11,945 bases of DNA. Source: JAFDVL01 sp031371805 (GTDB lineage: Bacteria; Acidobacteriota; Blastocatellia; RBC074). The position numbers and the translations under genes were made by a program. The DNA is taken from positions 1 through 11,945 of the forward strand of contig JANMKB010000675.1 in NCBI GenBank assembly GCA_031371805.1, read 5' to 3'. Positions 10,801 through 11,945 of this stretch are shown one piece after another. The stretch's first letter is position 1. Every line of letters begins with the position of its first letter. The notes under the pieces were generated by a model. That model was not told the DNA's origin. It saw only the letters and a program-made list of their open reading frames with translations, and did not search any database.

Positions 10801-10958
10801 TTATCAAGAAAGATTTTGAAGCAACGTGGTGATTGACCTTCTCCTACCGGGGTTTGCTCCAATGCCTTTTTTAGGGCTTCCGCAAACTTTATGTCTTTCC
10901 TCGAATAACTGATGAATGCGTCATAAATGATGCTGGCAGGTGGTTCAAGATTCTGCAT
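7857..10958 (-). CDS. TIR-TIR-TM-coiled coil-WD40 receptor-like protein, candidate immune effector
   Basis: Protein of 1033 residues. TIR 1 (about 10-113) has YDAFISYSRKD, FLDKAD and SPNARNSHFANDEV with E92 where TIR NADases keep their catalytic glutamate. TIR 2 (about 186-287) has RDIFVCYSEKD and aligns without gaps over SPNA..ILxxG but carries R266 at that site, so it is probably inactive. A basic stretch (RDRKR, 355-359) precedes one membrane helix (about 364-386). Next is a long charged coiled coil (about 388-535) with an exact duplication, a helical spacer (536-605) and roughly seven WD40 blades (from about 612, 679, 726, 783, 823, 906 and 952), the best ending IILWSL, LAIWDL and VRLWNL. 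No NTPase domain is present. The TM-coiled coil-WD40 part matches the C-terminal layout of many bacterial STAND/WD40 proteins (family knowledge). NAD+ cleavage on sensing a ligand is inference. GAGGGG lies 3 bases before the ATG. The gene stands alone. Confidence 0.9.
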   Translation of the reverse strand: MQNLEPPASIIYDAFISYSRKDIKFAEALKKALEQTPVGEGQSPRCFKIFLDKADITGTGYYQTIDTTLRSCRKLILLCSPNARNSHFANDEVRRFARMNGAKDIIPILVEGLPNDETPEQEELKAFPDSLENLMKIPLPADIEKEMPLAVDYRYFNPDMDSISLNSYEAPWRLLLDNLKTVVPTERDIFVCYSEKDRDFAAGFKDVLEKYVPPKGVNLPKKPLRVFSEAADGYNSQNVMRALITSRKMVVIGSPNAYRDDKVQDRVLRYSNYRGAENIISILIAGKANHELKKGDDDSQRALPDGVYQLLPKPTVADYIGFKGSKGFHKGDYKKPWFETLANIYGIEPKDLEERDRKRTMNQLSAIGMIALIMITALTTISIIAMNQQNVAIEESHKAERAREGEEKERLKAEKAAKDAIEQRNNAIAATRDAIEQRKDKEKERLKAEKAAKDAIEQRNNAIAAKDKERQALKNQAKATAEAQKQRDNAQLQQCIADEQRGKAAEQAKIATINEKKAIKALQTEQALRVADKLRSHADIAKLWKYQNPIMSAALATSSIAALPDLRKNLQDNEQSSENNNEQLVKAIFDNSLEALQETLPLTLLSQTIKTDGAEKAVFSRDGKHLIAISAGGKGQIWTQNNKGNAMKQEQLWQRADNGDVTNPDLSILPFLSPGNPMKTTAVTISSDGKYIAVGQSDGDVTFGELDPARGEIKPKPSTSISIHKHVIGRLAFNNQSDNPRLATTTVSWRSSLSDIEKSREQWKMPKFISRQWDGLFGTTRVKLVTALAFSPGNKWLALGREDGAVELRDVENGTLRRYWKAHKGAVTGIAFDPSDESEDRLALVTVSKDKTIILWSLSDQTSFRKFAWYSLPSLFGIEKHPADPEVERTEKLPPILGRGDWAPDDAIAGVAFSKDGKLLATVSDDRKLAIWDLKKFLPMNKLYKLISLTAHDSRINHVSFNEYPKPVNTDKYQIVTVSSVDKTVRLWNLPSVQELNDLKVLHDGLEKDEDSFRKNSLLSVKKYLAQRIKWIP
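9565..9742 (-). repeat. 105-bp tandem duplication with 73-bp perfect repeats in the TIR gene
   Basis: Bases 9565-9637 and 9670-9742 are identical over 73 positions, offset by 105 bases. They encode the repeated coiled-coil segment at residues 406-430 and 441-465 (EKERLKAEKAAKDAIEQRNN in each). The intervening 32 bases contain a third, partial and diverged copy (AIEQRK). The offset is 35 residues, exactly five heptads, so coiled-coil register is kept. Nucleotide identity points to a recent duplication. Confidence 0.95.
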
Positions 10959-10984
10959 ATTCCCCTCTTTATTGGATTCCTAAT

Positions 10985-11014
10985 GCTATAGCGCACAGTG
11001 CGTATAATGGCCAA
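10985..11014 (-). promoter_or_regulatory. Candidate promoter with overlapping palindromic operator for the TIR gene
   Basis: Reading the minus strand, TTGGCC (11014-11009) and TATAGC (10990-10985) are spaced by 18 bases and could be -35 and -10 elements, with the start codon 26 bases further on. The stretch 10987-11006 is a near-perfect palindrome: TATA-g-CGCAC-a-GTGCG-TATA, with one bulged base. A dimeric repressor bound there would cover the -10 and spacer. Based on pattern only. Confidence 0.35.
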
Positions 11015-11432
11015 CCAATTAAGCTTGGATTCATGCTCGTTGCCATTTTCGAGTATGAAGACTTTTCATGCGTTGAAGACAAGCTTGCCAAGGTGAATCT
11101 TATTTCACGCTCTGCTGATAGTTGACCAATGCGGTTGAATGAATTGCTTGCTGAGGAGAGGTCGGGGCAATATACCGTCTCGCTTCAAGCTTCAATGCCG
11201 GTGACTAAAATTTACTACCTACTTAGATTTTGCAGCAATGGACTGCGCGGGTAAGTTTACTTTATCAAACCACCTGAACGCAATCACGATTTTCACCCAA
11301 CCAATTACATCAACGCATGGCAAGCGTCGAGATGAGGAGGACAGCATCGGCAAGTTGCCTTCGACTTGCGGCAACTTAATAAAATCAGCGCTGTATTCTC
11401 AACTGGGTGAGCAATACTCAGCATCAATAAAA
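11015..11432. other. Gene-free upstream region between the TIR and thioesterase genes
   Basis: About 420 bases with no convincing coding sequence on either strand; short open frames lack ribosome sites and recognisable protein character. The only structure seen is an 8-bp inverted repeat, AAGTTGCC (11352-11359) and GGCAACTT (11370-11377), with a 10-base loop. It lies 55 bases beyond the thioesterase stop. On the thioesterase strand it is not followed by a T-run, so it is at best a weak transcription end or a recognition site. Confidence 0.5.
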
Positions 11433-11849
11433 CTAGCGTGGCGGAATCGAATACGTCAGCGTCGCATGCGCTACCGGAGCATCTTCCCCTTCTGAAAATA
11501 ACGCCACCTCACCAACCGCTAATCTGGCACCAAGTTTGAGCATTTTTGCTTCGGCAATGACATCTTTCGGCGCAGGCTTCCGCAAAAAATTAATATTGAG
11601 ATTCGTCGTCACAGCCAGGGGCACGGGGCCGATATGCGCAATCACAAGTAAATACATCGCCGTATCCGCCAGCGTCATCAGAGTCGGGCCGGAAATTGTG
11701 CCGCCGGGACGCAACTGTAAATCATGATATTGCATGCGCATCCGCAGGGATTGCTCATCAGCGTGTTCCGTCTTGAAATGATAATCGTCAATTTGGGGAA
11801 AGACAGATTTCAAAAATACGTCAAGTTCCATCGCATTCATTTTCAGCAT
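11433..11849 (-). CDS. PaaI-like hotdog-fold acyl-CoA thioesterase
   Basis: Small single-domain protein of 138 residues, typical of the PaaI/4HBT-like thioesterases that hydrolyse acyl-CoA thioesters in the cytoplasm. The signature region is QLRPGGTISGPTLMTLADTA (45-64). It keeps the GG and the acidic D62 in LADTAM, but has proline where many relatives have the histidine of HGG; this PGGTISGP form is seen in a recognised branch of the family. NLNINFLRKPA (83-93) and the C-terminal strands (VGEVALF, VAHATLTYS) complete the hotdog fold. The substrate is unknown. The ATG follows a weak GGAAATT; ATGs three and six codons later are possible alternatives. It starts 12 bases after the stop of an upstream gene, so the two probably form an operon. 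Confidence 0.88.
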   Translation of the reverse strand: MLKMNAMELDVFLKSVFPQIDDYHFKTEHADEQSLRMRMQYHDLQLRPGGTISGPTLMTLADTAMYLLVIAHIGPVPLAVTTNLNINFLRKPAPKDVIAEAKMLKLGARLAVGEVALFSEGEDAPVAHATLTYSIPPR

Positions 11850-11861
11850 AATTTCCAGCCT

Positions 11862-11945
11862 TTACTTATTTTTCAGATGAGTCAATTTCCAATTCTTTGT
11901 ACCGTCGGGCAGAAAGAAAAAAACTTTGGTGTGCGGGAAGCGCTT
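11862..11945 (-). CDS. C-terminal end of an unidentified gene (5' part outside window)
   Basis: The last 27 codons and TAA stop of a minus-strand reading frame that enters from the right edge. The visible tail is basic and aromatic (KRFPHTKVFFFLPDG, then TKNWKLTHLKNK). No family can be named from so little. The 12-base gap to the thioesterase gene on the same strand supports it as a real upstream operon partner, but a chance open end is possible. Confidence 0.5.
   Translation of the reverse strand, partial: KRFPHTKVFFFLPDGTKNWKLTHLKNK

Noticed and set aside
10940..11125. Short plus-strand open frame upstream of the TIR gene
   Set aside because: It overlaps the TIR start codon region, has no ribosome site and no recognisable protein character.
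11352..11377. Intrinsic terminator for the thioesterase gene
   Set aside because: The 8-bp stem is real but no T-run follows on the thioesterase strand; kept only as an unexplained inverted repeat.

Overview
The window looks like a chromosomal segment of a free-living Gram-negative-type bacterium of moderate GC. Several proteins are exported (a Tat signal, a Sec signal and a membrane kinase), genes are loosely packed, and intergenic spaces carry palindromic repeats. The mix of a large PAS hybrid kinase, a YtcJ-type amidohydrolase, a Tat-exported DUF362 protein and a TIR/WD40 receptor-like protein would fit Acidobacteriota (for example Blastocatellia) or a similar soil or sediment lineage. That placement is inference, because no rRNA or marker gene is present.

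Layout, left to right. (1) Bases 1-3124, minus strand: a phosphorelay operon in which a 953-residue hybrid histidine kinase (TM-PAS-PAS-HisKA-HATPase-REC-REC-HPt) is followed, through an ATGA overlap, by a response regulator cut by the window edge. (2) Bases 3125-3409: a spacer with a perfect hairpin close to the kinase start and a composite CGGTAC/GTACCG palindromic repeat. (3) Bases 3410-5140, minus strand: a secreted amidohydrolase. (4) Bases 5141-5488: a divergent intergenic region holding a long 139-bp imperfect palindrome built from CACGAAG units at exact 10-bp spacing, then a likely promoter. (5) Bases 5489-7620, plus strand: a Tat-exported DUF362 protein and an unrecognised secreted protein. 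(6) Bases 7621-7856: the spacer between convergent genes. (7) Bases 7857-10958, minus strand: a 1033-residue protein of architecture TIR-TIR-TM-coiled coil-WD40. (8) Bases 10959-11432: a gene-free stretch with a palindrome overlapping a possible promoter for the TIR gene. (9) Bases 11433-11945, minus strand: a PaaI-like hotdog thioesterase, preceded by the last codons of an unidentified gene.

The most interesting locus is the TIR protein. It has two TIR domains in tandem. The first keeps the glutamate expected of a TIR NADase. The second aligns to it without gaps around that site but has arginine there. A single membrane segment, a coiled coil extended by an exact five-heptad duplication and about seven WD40 blades follow. 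It resembles a receptor with a sensor propeller and a TIR effector, possibly in abortive-infection defence, but nothing next to it confirms such a role. The other coding regions are ordinary signalling and metabolic genes. The remaining unexplained signals are the intergenic palindromes.
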